Positions 6,288-7,617 of a stretch of 7,617 nt of DNA are shown here, in pieces. A model generated the notes under the pieces. The model saw nothing but the letters and a program-made list of their open reading frames with translations, searched no databases and was not told the origin of the DNA. Within the stretch, counting starts at the first letter, position 1. Each line of letters starts with the position of its first letter. The position numbers were made by a program, and so were the translations under genes. This DNA is from Bacillota bacterium (lineage in GTDB: Bacteria > Bacillota > Sulfobacillia > Symbiobacteriales > ZC4RG38): contig QGUP01000090.1 of assembly GCA_003242505.1 (NCBI GenBank), forward strand, positions 1-7,617. Direction: 5' to 3'.

Positions 6288-7378
6288 TCCATCGGCAGCG
6301 GGTGGCGCGGGTGCAGGACCTCGCCCGCCGGGAAGGGGTGGCCGCGGTGGCCCTGATGCCCGGGCCCAACCTTTTCTACCTCACCGGGGTGCGGATGCAC
6401 CTGAGCGAACGGCCGGCCCTGCTGTTCGTCCCGGCCGCGGGGGAGCCCTTCGGGGTCTGCCCGGGCTTTGAGGCGGAGCGGCTCCGGCAGGCCGGGGTGG
6501 CCCGGCTCTACCCCTGGGGCGAGGAGGAAGGGCCCCTGCCGGCCTTCCGCCGGGCCCTGGCGGAATCGGGCCTCGGCGGCGCCCGGCTGGCGGTGGAGTA
6601 CCGGCAGATGCGGGTGCTGGAGCTGGAACTCCTCCGGGCCGCCGCGCCAGGCCTGTCGTACACCGACGCGGGGCCGCTCATGGCGGCGCTGCGTAGCGTG
6701 AAGGACGAAGAGGAGGTCGCCCGGCTCCAGCGGGCCGCCGCCCTCTGCGACGCCGGGATGGCCGCGGCCCGGGAGGCCATCCGCCCCGGGGTGACCGAGG
6801 CGGAGGTGGAGGCGTACATCGCCCGGGCCCTGGAGAGACTAGGAGCCCGGGGTCCCCTGGAAATCATGGTGGCTTCCGGTCCCCGCTCCGCGATCCCCCA
6901 CGCCGCCACCTCCGACCGGGTGCTCCAGGAGGGGGACCTCTGCTGGGTCGACCTGGTCCTCACCGTGGACGGCTACGTGGGGGACATCACCCGGACCTTC
7001 CCCGTCGGCCGGGCCACCGGCCAGGCCCGGGAGATCTACCAGGTGGTCCTGGAGGCCCAGGCCGCGGCCCGGGCCGCGGCCCGGCCGGGCATCACCGGGG
7101 CGGAGCTGGACGGGGTGGCCCGGGAGGTCATCGCCCGACGGGGGTACGGCGAGTACTTCACCCACCGGACGGGGCATGGCATCGGCCTGGAGGTCCACGA
7201 GGATCCCTATGTGGTCGGCAGCAACCAGCAGCCCCTGGTGCCGGGCAACGTGGTGACCATCGAGCCCGGCATCTACATCCCCGGCCTGGGCGGGGTCCGG
7301 ATCGAGGACGATGTGCTGATCACCCCCGAGGGGGCCCGGGTGCTCACCCAGTACCCCCGGGACCTCCTGGGGGAGTAG
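6284..7378 (+). CDS. M24 family Xaa-Pro-type aminopeptidase/dipeptidase
   Basis: This 364-residue cytoplasmic metallopeptidase belongs to the pita-bread M24B group, which removes or splits N-terminal residues next to proline. The N-terminal creatinase-like domain covers about residues 1-125 (starting near RVARVQDLARREGV and PNLFYLTGV). The catalytic domain follows, with all five dinuclear metal ligands: D223 (WVDLV), D234 (GDITRTF), H298 (HGIGLEVHE), E327 (IEPGIY) and E341 (RIEDDV). Length and layout fit B. subtilis YqhT and PepQ-like enzymes; dipeptidase and aminopeptidase cannot be separated from the sequence. An ATG lies upstream at 6245, but GTG 6284 is preferred: GGGGAGGGAA (6268-6277) lies 6 bases before it, it overlaps the Nudix stop by 4 bases, and it avoids an extra 13-residue leader. 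A YmfF-like gene starts 19 bases after the stop, so the three genes look like one operon. Confidence 0.94.
   Translation: MIHRQRVARVQDLARREGVAAVALMPGPNLFYLTGVRMHLSERPALLFVPAAGEPFGVCPGFEAERLRQAGVARLYPWGEEEGPLPAFRRALAESGLGGARLAVEYRQMRVLELELLRAAAPGLSYTDAGPLMAALRSVKDEEEVARLQRAAALCDAGMAAAREAIRPGVTEAEVEAYIARALERLGARGPLEIMVASGPRSAIPHAATSDRVLQEGDLCWVDLVLTVDGYVGDITRTFPVGRATGQAREIYQVVLEAQAAARAAARPGITGAELDGVAREVIARRGYGEYFTHRTGHGIGLEVHEDPYVVGSNQQPLVPGNVVTIEPGIYIPGLGGVRIEDDVLITPEGARVLTQYPRDLLGE
7060..7081 (+). repeat. 22-bp perfect palindrome inside the peptidase gene
   Basis: Positions 7060-7070 (GGCCGCGGCCC) are the exact reverse complement of 7071-7081 (GGGCCGCGGCC). In the reading frame this encodes AAARAAAR at residues 260-267, a duplicated tetrapeptide in a probable helix. 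It may simply follow from GC-rich alanine and arginine codons. Confidence 0.7.
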
Positions 7379-7379
7379 C

Positions 7380-7388
7380 GGAGGAGGG
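7380..7388 (+). promoter_or_regulatory. Ribosome binding site of the YmfF-like gene
   Basis: GGAGGAGGG begins two bases after the peptidase stop codon and ends 9 bases before the TTG at 7398. This fixes the start of the partial gene at the right edge, which has no ATG near its beginning. Confidence 0.7.
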
Positions 7389-7397
7389 AACGGCGGC

Positions 7398-7617
7398 TTG
7401 ACCGACACCTTTCAGCAGTTTCCCCTGGGCCCAGGGGTAACCCTGCACGTCCTGCCGACGGAGAAATTTAAGACTACCTCCATCTACGTCTACCTGCACC
7501 TGCCCCTGCGGCGGGAGACGGTGACCTGGAACGCCCTTCTGCCCATGGTGCTGGTCCGGGGCACCGCGTCCCATCCCACCACCCCGGACCTGGTCCGGCA
7601 CCTGGACGACCTCTACG
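7398..7617 (+). CDS. ymfF: M16-like protein of the YmfF type (3' end missing)
   Basis: Only the first 73 residues are in the window; the gene continues past the right edge. It begins LTDTFQQFPLGPGVTLHVLPTEKFKTT, followed by YLHLPLRRETVTWNALLPMVLVRGT. This matches the start of the M16 (insulinase-like) protein YmfF, which in B. subtilis is one of the proteins linked to 5-aminopentanol modification of elongation factor P. TTG 7398 is chosen because GGAGGAGGG lies a few bases upstream and the translation immediately gives the family N-terminus. Where active M16 enzymes carry HxxEH shortly before the (K/R)GT motif, this sequence has NALLPMVLVRGT and no zinc-binding histidines, as expected of the non-catalytic partner in M16 pairs. 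A catalytic YmfH-type partner would be expected just downstream. Identification rests on family resemblance over a short segment. Confidence 0.78.
   Translation, partial: MTDTFQQFPLGPGVTLHVLPTEKFKTTSIYVYLHLPLRRETVTWNALLPMVLVRGTASHPTTPDLVRHLDDLY

Overview
The window is about 7.6 kb of very GC-rich DNA carrying genes typical of an endospore-forming Firmicute. The sporulation phosphatase SpoIIE sits upstream of tilS and ftsH, in the same order as the spoIIE-tilS-ftsH region of Bacillus and many Clostridia. The strong G/C bias at third codon positions and the frequent GTG and TTG starts point to a high-GC lineage, such as relatives of Symbiobacterium, Thermaerobacter or Limnochorda. That placement is inference; no rRNA or other phylogenetic marker is present.

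All genes lie on the plus strand. Positions 2-1564 hold the 3' part of spoIIE: the end of the membrane region, the cytoplasmic linker and the complete PP2C phosphatase domain. Positions 1599-1928 encode a small, unrecognised protein with one C-terminal membrane segment. The gap 1929-2119 contains a GC hairpin and a short tandem array of about 20 bp whose last copy supplies the ribosome binding site of tilS. tilS (2120-3559) encodes tRNA(Ile)-lysidine synthetase. The 164-bp gap before ftsH is locally AT-rich. It contains a convincing housekeeping promoter and a leader with two tandem anti-Shine-Dalgarno-like repeats. ftsH (3724-5640) is complete and is followed by a perfect 12-bp hairpin.

A second group starts at 5847: a Nudix hydrolase, an M24 Xaa-Pro-type peptidase overlapping it by 4 bases, and the first 73 codons of an M16-like protein of the YmfF type, which runs off the right edge. 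These three are tightly spaced and probably co-transcribed.

Most genes are conserved and ordinary. The features that depart from expectation are the repeat array carrying the tilS ribosome binding site, the ftsH leader that could mask its own ribosome binding site, the small tail-anchored protein in the place where Bacillus has yabS-yabT, the absence of hpt between tilS and ftsH, and the pairing of an Xaa-Pro peptidase with a YmfF homologue, which hints at a link to elongation factor P biology. I see no CRISPR array, tRNA or rRNA gene, prophage, insertion sequence or clear novel multi-gene system.
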